Below are positions 43,604 to 52,391 of a stretch of 64,000 nt of DNA, in pieces. Under the pieces are notes generated by a model. It saw only the letters and a program-made list of their open reading frames with translations. It did no database searches and had not been told where the DNA came from. Position numbers and translations under genes: made by a program. Source of the stretch: SXZD01 sp034680345 (GTDB lineage Bacteria > Pseudomonadota > Gammaproteobacteria > Burkholderiales > Burkholderiaceae_B); contig JAXISZ010000007.1 of assembly GCA_034680345.1 (NCBI GenBank), forward strand, positions 1 through 64,000, read 5' to 3'. Position 1 is the first letter of the stretch. Each line of letters begins with the position of its first letter.

Positions 43604-44017
43604 ATGAATTTTTTAATTTTTCAGCGTGTTATAAATGGCTTGTTAAGCTTGATTATTGGCATGGCAGCAATGTATTCGCTACAGACTTTAATGTATCAAC
43701 CAAACCTCCCTGTGGCGGCATTGTCTTATCAAACAGCCGCCGCGCAAAGTGTGGATCGATCGCCTGAGGCGCGTTTATTAGGTGTGGATGTGACTGCTGG
43801 GGCAGTTGCTCCAGCAATTGAAATATTGGGGTTGGCTGCTGGTCAGCGTCAAGGTGCAGCGGTTTTGGTTATTGAGGGGCGGCCCGCTGCAGTGTACCGT
43901 TTGGGTGAAGAGATAGACCAAGGTTGGACTTTATCTGCAATAAGCGGACAAGACATTTTAATAGAAAGAGCTGGTCAATCTTTGCGTATAGCCTTACCTG
44001 AACGGACCTGTTGTTGA
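43604..44017 (+). CDS. gspC: Type II secretion protein GspC (short form)
   Basis: About 137 residues: one N-terminal membrane helix (VINGLLSLIIGMAAMYSL) and the periplasmic HR domain (LLGVDVTAGAVAPAIEILGLAAG, AVYRLGEEIDQGWTLSAI, DILIERAGQSLRIAL) that binds the secretin N0 domain. There is no C-terminal PDZ or coiled coil. It is divergent from gspG, separated from the main operon. ATG 43604 is used; a TTG at 43574 is possible. Its last 43 bp overlap the convergent DUF3108 gene. Confidence 0.85.
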   Translation: MNFLIFQRVINGLLSLIIGMAAMYSLQTLMYQPNLPVAALSYQTAAAQSVDRSPEARLLGVDVTAGAVAPAIEILGLAAGQRQGAAVLVIEGRPAAVYRLGEEIDQGWTLSAISGQDILIERAGQSLRIALPERTCC

Positions 44018-45135
44018 GTAATCACCAAGCCTTTTTTATCGGTAAAACGAATTTGCACGGGTAGCCATGCAAGCGTTGGGTCAAGCCATAAGTCAATTGA
44101 CAATTTTTGATTGCCACTGGTTTCTACTCGTCTAATGTGCCAAGTTTGTACTTGGCTGGAATCGGTTAGCTTTAATATTTCAGGTTTAATCGCTTCAAAA
44201 ACAAAAGTTTCCATTGCAGAGCTAGAAACAACAGGGTATTGCCATTGTTGGCCTGTATTAATTACTCCAGCTATCGCTGTAAAATTTTCAATGTCTCGCC
44301 CTAGGCGGTAAATCACAGATAAACGGTCTTGTAAATTTGGAATAACTTCTGGCCCAGTTTGATTAGCGCCAAATAATACTTGGCCACTGTTTCTGTCAAT
44401 CAATACCTGAGTTTCGGGTTTTTTGCCACGTTGTTCTGTATAAAGTTGCGGCTGTAACCCTTCCGAACCAATTTGACCAATACTTTTTTGATTTAAAAGC
44501 CCACTGTATAAATTAGCAAATAGCCCGAGTGCTTGGCCCGTACTGCTAATTTCATAAAAATTACCATCTATTTGAATTGAGTGAACAACTTGGGCCAGTG
44601 GATTGCCTTCGGCTTCTCCAAGATACATGTGGAAAAGCAGCTCTATGTTTTTATGCTGATCGATTGTGGGGGCTGTTATAAAATGGTTAGCGTTTGTATG
44701 TGGCGGCATCTGGCCATTTTGAGTTTGAATTTGCGTTGTAGAATCTGCTGTGTGTTGGCTTAATAGGTTGGCGGAAGTGTTGTTTGTGTTGTATGTATGT
44801 TCAATTTTTTGGTTTAGGGGTGGGGGCTTTTCTGTAGGTTCAGTTTGATTGGTCGCGAGGTTTGAATCTGTATTTGTGTGGTTTGATTTGTGAGGGGTTT
44901 GCTTGGTTTGTTTTGTTGGCGATTTTAAAGGGTGTGACCTAGCTTCTGCCAGCATTGAAATGAATACAGGGTTGGGCTGATGAGGGCCAATTGACTTTTT
45001 TAGATTGGAGTTAAAAAAATCAACTTGTTCTAGCCCAAAAGCCAAAACCAGCCAGTGAAACAATAAGGTTAAACTTACAATTATTATTGTAAGGACAAGG
45101 CGTTTTGAGTGTGAACTGTTTTTTTGAGTATGCAT
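43975..45135 (-). CDS. DUF3108 domain protein, membrane-anchored
   Basis: 386 residues. An N-terminal helix (LVLTIIIVSLTLLFHWLVLAFG) is followed by a long Thr/Asn/Gln/Pro-rich linker and a C-terminal DUF3108 domain. The latter begins with LLFHMYLGEAEGNPLA and ends near LAWLPVQIRFTDKKGLVITQQ. The architecture suggests an envelope protein whose soluble part is held away from the membrane. Function is unknown. Its end overlaps gspC by 43 bp on the other strand. Confidence 0.8.
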   Translation of the reverse strand: MHTQKNSSHSKRLVLTIIIVSLTLLFHWLVLAFGLEQVDFFNSNLKKSIGPHQPNPVFISMLAEARSHPLKSPTKQTKQTPHKSNHTNTDSNLATNQTEPTEKPPPLNQKIEHTYNTNNTSANLLSQHTADSTTQIQTQNGQMPPHTNANHFITAPTIDQHKNIELLFHMYLGEAEGNPLAQVVHSIQIDGNFYEISSTGQALGLFANLYSGLLNQKSIGQIGSEGLQPQLYTEQRGKKPETQVLIDRNSGQVLFGANQTGPEVIPNLQDRLSVIYRLGRDIENFTAIAGVINTGQQWQYPVVSSSAMETFVFEAIKPEILKLTDSSQVQTWHIRRVETSGNQKLSIDLWLDPTLAWLPVQIRFTDKKGLVITQQQVRSGKAIRKD

Positions 45136-45272
45136 GAATCAGCTTAAGTTTGCGGTGCTTTCAATGTACATATCAATCATGGCGTAAAGTGGATAACTTG
45201 TCGATTTTATTTTGAATGGCTGGGTTTTTTGCGGTCTGATTTTAATAAAACAGTGTGTTTATGGGTTTAATT

Positions 45273-46028
45273 TTAGGCGTGATTGATTGAGCATATCGCA
45301 CAAGCGGGGTCACGTTCAATGTGTAGGGTTTTAAATTCACAGGTTTTGGCATCGTATAACAACAAAGATTGGTTTAGGGGTTGTCCAGTTCCAGAGATTA
45401 TTTTTAGGGCTTCAGTGGCTTGTAAGGTGCCAATAATGCCGGTCAGTGGAGAAAATACCCCCATGGTGGCGCAGCGCACGGGGTTTAAGTCTTCTGCTTC
45501 TGGAAATAGGCAGTGGTAACATGGCCCTTGGTTTTTGTGTAAATGAAAAACCGCCAGTTGTCCTTTAAATTGAATAGCCGCACCAGAAACCAAAGGTTTT
45601 GAGTGTTTGTAGCAGCTTTGGTTGATTGCATAGCGTGTTGGAAAATTGTCTGAACAGTCTAAGACCACGTCTGCTGCTGCAATTTGATTGTCTAAAGTTT
45701 GATCCGATAATCGCTGGTTTAAGGCAATAATTTTAATTTGGTCATTGATTGCAGATAAAGCGGTTTTTGCAGAAAAAACTTTTGCTTGCCCAATGCGGTT
45801 GGAAGTGTGTAACACTTGGCGTTGTAAGTTGGTGAGGTCAACGGTGTCATGGTCCGCAAGAACCAAGGTGCCGACCCCTGCGCTGGCTAAGTATAGGGCA
45901 GCAGGGCAACCCAAGCCGCCTGCACCAATTACAAGAACGCGAGCATTTAGAATGCGTTGTTGCCCTTCAATACCAATTTCATCCAGTAATAAATGACGGC
46001 TATACCGCACCAACTCATGATCATTCAA
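45273..46028 (-). CDS. moeB: MoeB/ThiF/HesA-family adenylyltransferase
   Basis: An E1-like enzyme that adenylates the C-terminal Gly of a ubiquitin-like sulfur carrier (MoaD or ThiS). 251 residues. Nucleotide binding GAGGLGCPAALYLASAGVG, DLTNLQRQVLH, DCSDNFPTRYAIN, and the zinc Cys pairs CYHC and CAIC. The TTG start at 46028 overlaps the ctpA stop (TTGA) and gives the family N-terminus NDHELVRYSRHLLLDEIG. MoeB versus ThiF cannot be separated by eye. Confidence 0.88.
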   Translation of the reverse strand: MNDHELVRYSRHLLLDEIGIEGQQRILNARVLVIGAGGLGCPAALYLASAGVGTLVLADHDTVDLTNLQRQVLHTSNRIGQAKVFSAKTALSAINDQIKIIALNQRLSDQTLDNQIAAADVVLDCSDNFPTRYAINQSCYKHSKPLVSGAAIQFKGQLAVFHLHKNQGPCYHCLFPEAEDLNPVRCATMGVFSPLTGIIGTLQATEALKIISGTGQPLNQSLLLYDAKTCEFKTLHIERDPACAICSINHA

Positions 46029-47434
46029 GGCTTGTTAACCTTATTGGCTTCGGCTTTTTCTTTGTTTTTTGCTACAAGCACAGGCAGGCCTTTCAGTTTG
46101 TTCAAAGCTTGGTTTAGTTGGTGGTCATTTGCTGAGCCAAACTCAACGGGTTTCTGATCTTTATTTTCATTGATTTTATTTGATTTTTTGGTTTTATTTT
46201 CAGAGGTTTTTTCTTGTTGATTGGGTAAATGTTTAACCAAATCGGCTTCACGCACATGAGATATGAGGTCGCCTTCGGGAGTTTCTTCAACAATTAAATC
46301 AGGTTCAATGCCTTTGGCTTGAATAGTCCGACCAGAGGGTGTGAAGTACCTGGCGGTGGTTAGTTTAATCGCGGTGTTGCTATTCAAAGGCAAAATAGTT
46401 TGAACCGAGCCTTTACCAAAAGTCTGTGTGCCAATGATTGTGGCCCGTTTATGATCTTGCAGGGCGCCCGCCACAATTTCAGAGGCAGATGCTGATCCCC
46501 CATTAACGAGCACAACAATTGGAATGTTTTTGGCGAAGGACGGTAAATGCGCTAGGTGGTCTTCGCGCCCGCCTCGCATATAGTCTTCTGGGGCGGCAAT
46601 AAATTTGCGTTTTGCGTCTTCACTGCGACCATCGGTTGAAACCACCAGCGTACGTTCAGGTAAAAACGCTGCTGAAACCCCAACGGCTGCATTTAATAAG
46701 CCACCAGGATCGTTACGTAGGTCTAGCACTAGATTTTTAAGATTTTGATTTTTATTTTCTTTTACAAGCGTGTTCAAGGCTTTGACAACATTTTCAGTGG
46801 TGTGTTCTTGAAATTGAGTGATGCGAACGTAGCCAATGCCGGGTTCCAGTAGTTTATATTTTACGCTTTGTACCTTGATGATGTCGCGCGTAATTGTGAT
46901 CACCAGGGGTTTGGCTTCATTTTTACGAACAATAGTAAGTGTAATATCAGTTTTTGGTTTGCCCCGCATGATCTTGACTGCGTCGTTGAGGGTCATGCCT
47001 TTGGTGGGTTTTTCATCAAGCTTGATGATTAAATCGCCAGCTTTAACCCCAGCTCTAAATGCAGGAGTATCTTCAATAGGGGACACCACTTTGACAAACC
47101 CGTCTTCTGTGCCTACTTCAATCCCAAGGCCTCCAAATTCGCCTTGAGTGCCCACTTGAAGCTCTTTGTAGGCGTCTGGTTCTAAATAGGCAGAATGAGG
47201 GTCAAGGCCGCTGATCATGCCGCTGATGGCTTCAGTTATAAGCTTCTTATCTTCAACAGGTTCAACGTAGTTGGTTTTAATCGAGCCAAAAATTTCCGAA
47301 AACTGGCGTAATTCTTCAAGTGGAAGCGTAGGTTTTGCTTCACGTTGCGCAGTGGCTGTCACCCCTAAACTAATGGCAACTCCGGCAATCACCCCGATTG
47401 AAATTAAACTGGCATTTTTAAGTTTGTGCTGCAT
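46025..47434 (-). CDS. ctpA: Carboxy-terminal processing protease (S41)
   Basis: A periplasmic Ser/Lys-dyad protease of 469 residues. A signal anchor precedes a PDZ domain (GLGIEVGTEDGFVKVVSPIEDTPA, AGVKAGDLIIKLD) and a catalytic core with Ser in NGGSASASEIVAGAL and Lys in GTQTFGKGSVQTI. The C-terminal tail is Lys/Asn-rich. It sits in a gpmA-envC-ctpA-moeB series, the usual betaproteobacterial order. It may process or degrade envelope hydrolases. Confidence 0.95.
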   Translation of the reverse strand: MQHKLKNASLISIGVIAGVAISLGVTATAQREAKPTLPLEELRQFSEIFGSIKTNYVEPVEDKKLITEAISGMISGLDPHSAYLEPDAYKELQVGTQGEFGGLGIEVGTEDGFVKVVSPIEDTPAFRAGVKAGDLIIKLDEKPTKGMTLNDAVKIMRGKPKTDITLTIVRKNEAKPLVITITRDIIKVQSVKYKLLEPGIGYVRITQFQEHTTENVVKALNTLVKENKNQNLKNLVLDLRNDPGGLLNAAVGVSAAFLPERTLVVSTDGRSEDAKRKFIAAPEDYMRGGREDHLAHLPSFAKNIPIVVLVNGGSASASEIVAGALQDHKRATIIGTQTFGKGSVQTILPLNSNTAIKLTTARYFTPSGRTIQAKGIEPDLIVEETPEGDLISHVREADLVKHLPNQQEKTSENKTKKSNKINENKDQKPVEFGSANDHQLNQALNKLKGLPVLVAKNKEKAEANKVNKP

Positions 47435-47443
47435 AATGTCTCG

Positions 47444-48772
47444 CTAACGATTCGTGGTCCATTTTAATGGATCAATTGGTTGGCCTTGGTATCGTATCTC
47501 AAAATATAAACCATTCTCTAGATTACCACTGCTGTCGCCAACAGTGGCAATTATTTCACCGGTTTTTACAGTTTCACCCGTTAATTTATTTAAGCGGCTG
47601 TTGTTGCCGTAGATACTCATGTATTGGTTGCCGTGATCAAGAATAATCAATTGCCCAAAGCCGCGCAGCCATTCAGCAAAAACAACGCGTCCTGTGGCAA
47701 CCGCTTTTACACCGGTACCGTGTAAACTTTTAATAAAGATACCTCGCCAGCTTGGGCCGTTCCTATCACCAGATCGGGTTTGTCCAAACCGACCAATAAT
47801 ATCACCATGCACTGGTAATTCTAGTTGTCCTTTTAGGCGGGCAAATTCGCCATGCGTTGGCGTTTCTGTGGGGGGGGCAATTTCTGTTCGTTTTGGTTTT
47901 TTATTTTGGTTTGGTGTTTGTGCTTGGATTCGAGCAGCTTCAATACGCAGGGCGCGCTCCCTTTCGGCTTTTTTTCTAGCCATTTCAATCGCTTTGGACA
48001 GTTCGTCAATTAACTGACTTAGACGTTTTTCATCGCGTTCAAGTCGGTTGGCTTCTTGTTGTTGACTGATTAAATGTTTATTTAATTGTCCAACCAGATG
48101 CTTACGCATAGCCTGTTGTTCAATAAGAACTTCTTTTTTCTTGAGTTGTGCATTTTCATTGCGTCGTATTTGTTCTTTTCGTTCTTCCTTGGCGCTTAGT
48201 AATGTTTCGAGTTCATCTAGTTCGTCTTTGAGATTTTCTCCGAGCTTGGCTTCAGCTTCCGAGATTTGTTCGTACCAAAATGCTTCTCTAGCAAGCGTTT
48301 GCTGGCTAGCGCCGCCTAGCCAGGTGTGCATTGGGTTGTAGTATGAGCGCCGGTGTTGCGAGCGTAAAACATTGGCAAGCCGTTTTTCATGTTGCTCGAT
48401 GCGTTGTTCAGTGAGGGTTAAGTCGTGGTTGATGCTATCAATTTCTTTTTTTAAACGACTGTTATTTAGTTGCAAACGCTCTAGTTGAAGATTGGATTCT
48501 GAAATTGACTTTTCAACCGCTTGTAACTCTTTATTAACCAGCGCACGTTTAGAGTTGGTTTCAACGATATTTTCGCGCACCGCTTTGAGTTGTTGCCGAA
48601 TGCTTTCCCGTTCACGGGCAACCACGTTTGGGTCGCGGTGATCCCGATACTTTTGCAAGCTTTGGTGGTTAGTATTTTGTGCCCAAACAGTACTGGTCTG
48701 CACAAGTAAAGCTATGGCCAATTGACCAATAAAGATTCGGTGTTTGTTGGAGGAAAAGAATTGACCAAGCAT
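47444..48772 (-). CDS. envC: EnvC-type divisome activator (degenerate M23)
   Basis: 442 residues: signal peptide (LAIALLVQTSTVWAQ), about 230 residues of coiled coil rich in Glu, Lys, Arg and Gln, then a LytM fold. The LytM zinc ligands are missing: YSIYGN takes the place of the usual YAHL-type His segment, and LYFEIR replaces HxH. This means it is an amidase activator rather than a peptidase. EnvC opens AmiA/AmiB-type amidases at the septum. Confidence 0.92.
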   Translation of the reverse strand: MLGQFFSSNKHRIFIGQLAIALLVQTSTVWAQNTNHQSLQKYRDHRDPNVVARERESIRQQLKAVRENIVETNSKRALVNKELQAVEKSISESNLQLERLQLNNSRLKKEIDSINHDLTLTEQRIEQHEKRLANVLRSQHRRSYYNPMHTWLGGASQQTLAREAFWYEQISEAEAKLGENLKDELDELETLLSAKEERKEQIRRNENAQLKKKEVLIEQQAMRKHLVGQLNKHLISQQQEANRLERDEKRLSQLIDELSKAIEMARKKAERERALRIEAARIQAQTPNQNKKPKRTEIAPPTETPTHGEFARLKGQLELPVHGDIIGRFGQTRSGDRNGPSWRGIFIKSLHGTGVKAVATGRVVFAEWLRGFGQLIILDHGNQYMSIYGNNSRLNKLTGETVKTGEIIATVGDSSGNLENGLYFEIRYQGQPIDPLKWTTNR

Positions 48773-48785
48773 ATTAAACTTTGAT

Positions 48786-49532
48786 TTAAGCGTGCTTTCC
48801 TTGATTAGCTACAGCGGCAGAGGCATTGGCAATGGCTGCAGAGTCACCGAGATAGTAATGACGCAAAGGCTGTAAATTTTCATCAAGTTCATAAACCAAT
48901 GGCACACCGTTGGGAATATTTAAGTTAACAATTTCTTCTTCACTCACATTGTCTAGGTATTTAATCAAAGCGCGTAAAGAATTGCCGTGGGCTGAGATCA
49001 ACACTTTTTTACCTGCTTTAATGGCTGGTGCAATGCTGTCGCGCCAAACTGGAATCACCCGGGCTACGGTATCTTTTAGGCATTCGGTAAGTGGGATTTC
49101 AGCGCGATTGAGTTTTGCGTAGCGGGGGTCCTTGCCTGCGGAATATTCACTGTCTGGGGAGATGGGGTTTGGCGCAATTGCGTAAGAACGGCGCCAAATT
49201 AGCACTTGCTCTTCGCCGTATTTAGCAGCTGTTTCAAGTTTGTTCAAGCCTTGCAAAGCGCCGTAGTGTCTTTCATTTAGGCGCCATGAATGAAACACTG
49301 GAACCCACATTTGGTCCATAGCATCTAGCGTGTTCCAAAGGGTTCGAATGGCGCGTTTTAACACTGAAGTGTAGGCCAGGTCGAATTGATAACCATTAGC
49401 TTTTAGTAGTGCGCCGGCTTGCCTTGCTTGAGATTGGCCAGTTTCAGTTAAGTCAACGTCAACCCAACCAGTAAAGCGGTTTTCTGAATTCCATTGACTT
49501 TCGCCATGGCGCATTAAAACAAGTTTATACAT
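48786..49532 (-). CDS. gpmA: 2,3-bisphosphoglycerate-dependent phosphoglycerate mutase
   Basis: Interconverts 3- and 2-phosphoglycerate in glycolysis and gluconeogenesis. 248 residues with the phosphohistidine motif LMRHGESQWNSENRFTGW, RRSYAIAPNP-type segment and the second His in ISAHGNSLRALIKYL. ATG 49532 begins at MYKLVLMRHGE, with GGA about 7 nt upstream. The frame itself starts at 49544. Confidence 0.96.
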   Translation of the reverse strand: MYKLVLMRHGESQWNSENRFTGWVDVDLTETGQSQARQAGALLKANGYQFDLAYTSVLKRAIRTLWNTLDAMDQMWVPVFHSWRLNERHYGALQGLNKLETAAKYGEEQVLIWRRSYAIAPNPISPDSEYSAGKDPRYAKLNRAEIPLTECLKDTVARVIPVWRDSIAPAIKAGKKVLISAHGNSLRALIKYLDNVSEEEIVNLNIPNGVPLVYELDENLQPLRHYYLGDSAAIANASAAVANQGKHA

Positions 49533-49563
49533 AAGAAATTCCACAAAACGTACAAAACTAAGA

Positions 49564-49590
49564 TTGTACGGTAGATAGCCCAGCTATAAT
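49564..49590 (+). promoter_or_regulatory. Candidate promoter of the rhodanese-grxC-secB-gpsA series
   Basis: TTGTAC at 49564-49569 and a perfect TATAAT at 49585-49590 are 15 bp apart, short of the ideal 17. The predicted start near 49597 favours the ATG at 49629 for the rhodanese gene. Confidence 0.45.
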
Positions 49591-49628
49591 GTGTTTTGTT
49601 ATTTTTTCTGATGCTTAATGTGGTGTTC

Positions 49629-50084
49629 ATGAACCAGCAATTTTTGATTGACAATATATTATTGATTACAGTGGCGGTGGTTTCTGGTGGAATGTTGTTT
49701 TTTTCATCTTACGGTCGTTTTGGAAGAATTTCAGCCAATCAGGCTAGCGTGCTTTTGAATCGTCAAAAGGCGTTGCTGTTGGATTTACGAGACGAAAAAA
49801 CCATTGAGCTTTTAGGTGGCATGCCAGGTTCTCGAACAATTGAGTTCTCCAGTTTAAAAGCTCAAGCCGACACACTGGCTAAAGACAAAACGGTGCCTGT
49901 TGTTTTGGTGTGTGAAAATGCTCGTCGCAGTGACGCTGCGTCTCGCATTTTAAAGGCCGCTGGATACACTCAAATCAGTATTTTAGATGGCGGGTTTAAT
50001 GCCTGGGTTGAAGCGGGCTTACCTATAAAACGAGAAAAAACAATTAAAACCAACGGTTCAAGCGGTTCCAAGGCTACTAATTGA
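49629..50084 (+). CDS. Membrane-anchored rhodanese-domain protein
   Basis: About 151 residues. One N-terminal helix (LIDNILLITVAVVSGGMLFF) is followed by a single rhodanese domain with LLLDLRDE and the active-site Cys in LVCENARRSDAASRIL. It ends with SILDGGFNAWVEAGLP. Related proteins (YibN type) precede grxC-secB-gpsA in proteobacteria, as here. Sulfur transfer is possible, but the physiological substrate is unknown. Confidence 0.9.
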   Translation: MNQQFLIDNILLITVAVVSGGMLFFSSYGRFGRISANQASVLLNRQKALLLDLRDEKTIELLGGMPGSRTIEFSSLKAQADTLAKDKTVPVVLVCENARRSDAASRILKAAGYTQISILDGGFNAWVEAGLPIKREKTIKTNGSSGSKATN

Positions 50085-50122
50085 ATGTATGGTGTGAATT
50101 GTATGAATGCTTCCAAAATTTA

Positions 50123-50149
50123 ACATAACCATTTTGTTAATGGTTATGT
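50123..50149. repeat. Perfect 11-bp inverted repeat between the rhodanese gene and grxC
   Basis: ACATAACCATT at 50123-50133 and AATGGTTATGT at 50139-50149 flank a TTGTT loop. No T-run follows, so it is not a classic terminator. It could be an operator or an RNA processing or stability hairpin. Confidence 0.6.
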
Positions 50150-50188
50150 AGTGTTTAAAGATAATTGAAAGATTGTTTAGAGGTTGGG

Positions 50189-50467
50189 ATGGCAGAATTG
50201 ATTAAAGCAGAAGTGACAATGTATTCCACAGGGGTATGCCCATTTTGTATACGAGCTGAGCAATTGTTAACGCAACGGGGTGTTAAGCATATTAATAAAA
50301 TTCGCATTGATCTTGACCCATTGCAGCGACAAGAAATGATGCAAAAAACAGGCCGTAGAACGGTCCCACAAATTTACATAGACAGTCACCATGTGGGTGG
50401 TTTTGACGATATGGCAGCGCTTGATAAATCTGGTGGATTAATGCCTTTGTTGCTTCGCCAAAGTTGA
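50189..50467 (+). CDS. grxC: Glutaredoxin 3
   Basis: Dithiol glutaredoxin of 92 residues with active site CPFC in GVCPFCIRAEQLL, the cis-Pro TVPQIYID and the GSH-binding GGFDDMAALDKSGGL. ATG 50189 has AGGTTGGG just upstream. The frame itself opens at 50165. Confidence 0.95.
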   Translation: MAELIKAEVTMYSTGVCPFCIRAEQLLTQRGVKHINKIRIDLDPLQRQEMMQKTGRRTVPQIYIDSHHVGGFDDMAALDKSGGLMPLLLRQS

Positions 50468-50502
50468 ATTTGATAAAAACTTTAAAAAAGTAGGATTCTT
50501 TC

Positions 50503-51030
50503 ATGTCTTCAAATGTTAATGAAACAGTACTCGGTAGCGCTCAATCTGCTGAACAATCAGTGCAGTCGTTATTTGCTTTGCAGCGTGTTTATTTAAAAGA
50601 TGTTTCAGTTGAGCTGCCTAATGCGCCAGAAATTTTTTTGGAGCAACAATCTCCAGCGATTGAAGTGGCTGTTGATGTTGTTGCCCATCGTTTGTCCGAG
50701 GAAATTTTTGAATGTGAGGTTTTGGTCACCGTGACAGCCAAGATGGCAGAAAAAGTAGCCTTTTTGGTTGAGGTTAAGCAAGCTGGAATTTTTCAGATTG
50801 CGCATGTTCCTCAAGAACAACTGGATCCTATTTTAGGAATTGTTTGTCCAAATATTGTGTATCCTTACTTACGAGTTAATGTTGCAGACTTAATCACTCG
50901 CACTGGTTTTGCGCCTATACATTTAAATGATATTAATTTTGAAAACTTTTATCAGCAACGTCTTGCCGCTTTGCAAGCACAGCAGCAAGCTGCAGCAGTG
51001 TCTGAATCAGGTCTTGTTCTGAACGCATAA
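50503..51030 (+). CDS. secB: Protein-export chaperone SecB
   Basis: A tetrameric chaperone that keeps preproteins unfolded and hands them to SecA. 175 residues, acidic, with LQRVYLKDVSVELPNAPEIF, EVLVTVTAK, EVKQAGIFQI, CPNIVYPYLRVNVADLITR and a C-terminal Gln/Ala-rich tail. AGGA lies 8 nt before the ATG. Neighbours grxC and gpsA are the normal partners. Confidence 0.97.
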   Translation: MSSNVNETVLGSAQSAEQSVQSLFALQRVYLKDVSVELPNAPEIFLEQQSPAIEVAVDVVAHRLSEEIFECEVLVTVTAKMAEKVAFLVEVKQAGIFQIAHVPQEQLDPILGIVCPNIVYPYLRVNVADLITRTGFAPIHLNDINFENFYQQRLAALQAQQQAAAVSESGLVLNA

Positions 51031-51057
51031 AAAGAGCATTTTTTTAATGGAGATGGC

Positions 51058-52062
51058 ATGAGGATTGTTGTTTTTGGCGCAGGCGCTTGGGGTACGGCGG
51101 TGGCCAACCATATCGCGCAAAACTACTCTGTAACCTTGTGGGGGCGAGATGTTCAGGTTGTTCAGGCGATTAACAACACCCATACCAACCCGCGCTATTT
51201 ATCTCAGGCCGTATTGTCAGGCAATCTGCATGCAACCAGTGATTTAGTGTTCGCATTACAAACGACTCGGCCTGAACAAGATCTCTGGGTTTTTGGGGTG
51301 CCGATGTCAGGTTTGCGCGAGATTTTATTGCAAATCAAAGCTGTTTGGGGGGAACGCCCTTGGCCGGCGCTGTGCTGGTTGTGCAAGGGTTTTGAGCAGG
51401 GCACAGGTCTGATGCCCCATCAAGTGGTAGCGAAAGTGCAGCCTAAGTATGATGGAGGGGCATTAACAGGCCCTTCTTTTGCGGATGAAGTGGTTCAGCA
51501 TTTGCCTTTTGCTTTGGTGCTAGCTGGTGGAACATCGGATTTGCAGCTCAAAATATCAAATGCTATGCATCACCACGCGTGCCGAATTTATTTTACAGAT
51601 GATCTGATTGGCGCAGAGGTTGGCGGTGCTTTAAAGAATGTTATGGCTTTGGCCACTGGTATTAGTGACGGCTTGAATTTAGGTTTGAATGCTAGGGCCG
51701 CTTTAATGGTGCGGGGAATGGCCGAAATTAAGCGCTTGGCTGTCGCTTTGGGAGGGCAGGCGGATACTTTAATGGGTTTGGCCGGCTATGGGGACTTGGT
51801 TTTAACTTGCACAGGTGATTTATCGAGAAATCGGCGTGTTGGTAAAATGCTAGCGGCTGGGTATGATTTGGAAGATATTTTGCAGCAGATTGGTCAGGTG
51901 GCTGAGGGTGTTAAGTGTGCAAGTGTGGTGCGTGAATTATCTAAAAGTTTGGCAGTGGAAATGCCGGTCACACAGACTGTCTGCGCTGTGTTGTTTGATC
52001 ATCTTCCGGCGCGCGTTGCGGCAGAGCAATTGGTCGCTAGATTGCCGCGGTCTGAACTCTAG
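51058..52062 (+). CDS. gpsA: Glycerol-3-phosphate dehydrogenase [NAD(P)+]
   Basis: Makes sn-glycerol-3-phosphate for phospholipids from DHAP. 334 residues with the NAD loop VFGAGAWGTAVANHI, CKGFEQGTGLMPHQ, ALTGPSFADEVV, the catalytic Lys in EVGGALKNVMALATGI, and GLAGYGDLVLTCTG. GGAG lies 6 nt before the ATG. An IS30 remnant begins 9 bp after its stop. Confidence 0.97.
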   Translation: MRIVVFGAGAWGTAVANHIAQNYSVTLWGRDVQVVQAINNTHTNPRYLSQAVLSGNLHATSDLVFALQTTRPEQDLWVFGVPMSGLREILLQIKAVWGERPWPALCWLCKGFEQGTGLMPHQVVAKVQPKYDGGALTGPSFADEVVQHLPFALVLAGGTSDLQLKISNAMHHHACRIYFTDDLIGAEVGGALKNVMALATGISDGLNLGLNARAALMVRGMAEIKRLAVALGGQADTLMGLAGYGDLVLTCTGDLSRNRRVGKMLAAGYDLEDILQQIGQVAEGVKCASVVRELSKSLAVEMPVTQTVCAVLFDHLPARVAAEQLVARLPRSEL

Positions 52063-52070
52063 GTTGTTTT

Positions 52071-52391
52071 ATGGCTTATAAGCAGCTTAGCTAAGACGAG
52101 AGACACTAGATTTTTTCTCTCATCCAAGCAGCCCACAATAAAACTCGGATTGTTAGAATTCTTGGAAGACATAAATCTACAATTGCCCGAGAGATTGGTT
52201 GAAATACGGATAAATGATGTTGACCAGATTAAACCTTTGAGATTTTTAAAAAGTCTTTGCCAATAAACCGTTGGGAAAGAGAGACGGTGATAGGTGCTAA
52301 TCACAAACCAGCGATAACCTCTTTGGTTGAATACAAATCTGGGCGCATCTTGAATTTAGCCTATGTTGTCGTGAGATATTTCACTGGCTGA
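52071..52391 (+). pseudogene. Decayed IS30-family transposase with large central deletion
   Basis: In a single frame the DNA reads MAYKQLS-stop-DERH-stop-IFSL, then GRHKSTIAREIG, which are the N-terminus and helix-turn-helix of IS30 transposases. After several further stops the same frame continues with RWERETVIGANHKPAITSLVE, the start of the DDE catalytic domain. About 100 residues between these two parts are missing. Similarity stops near 52362, where the sequence runs into the 3' end of the convergent ORF 52356-52736. No complete inverted repeats were found. Confidence 0.75.

Noticed and set aside
47444..48772. EnvC as an active M23 peptidase
   Set aside because: The zinc-ligand His residues are replaced, so it is annotated as an activator.
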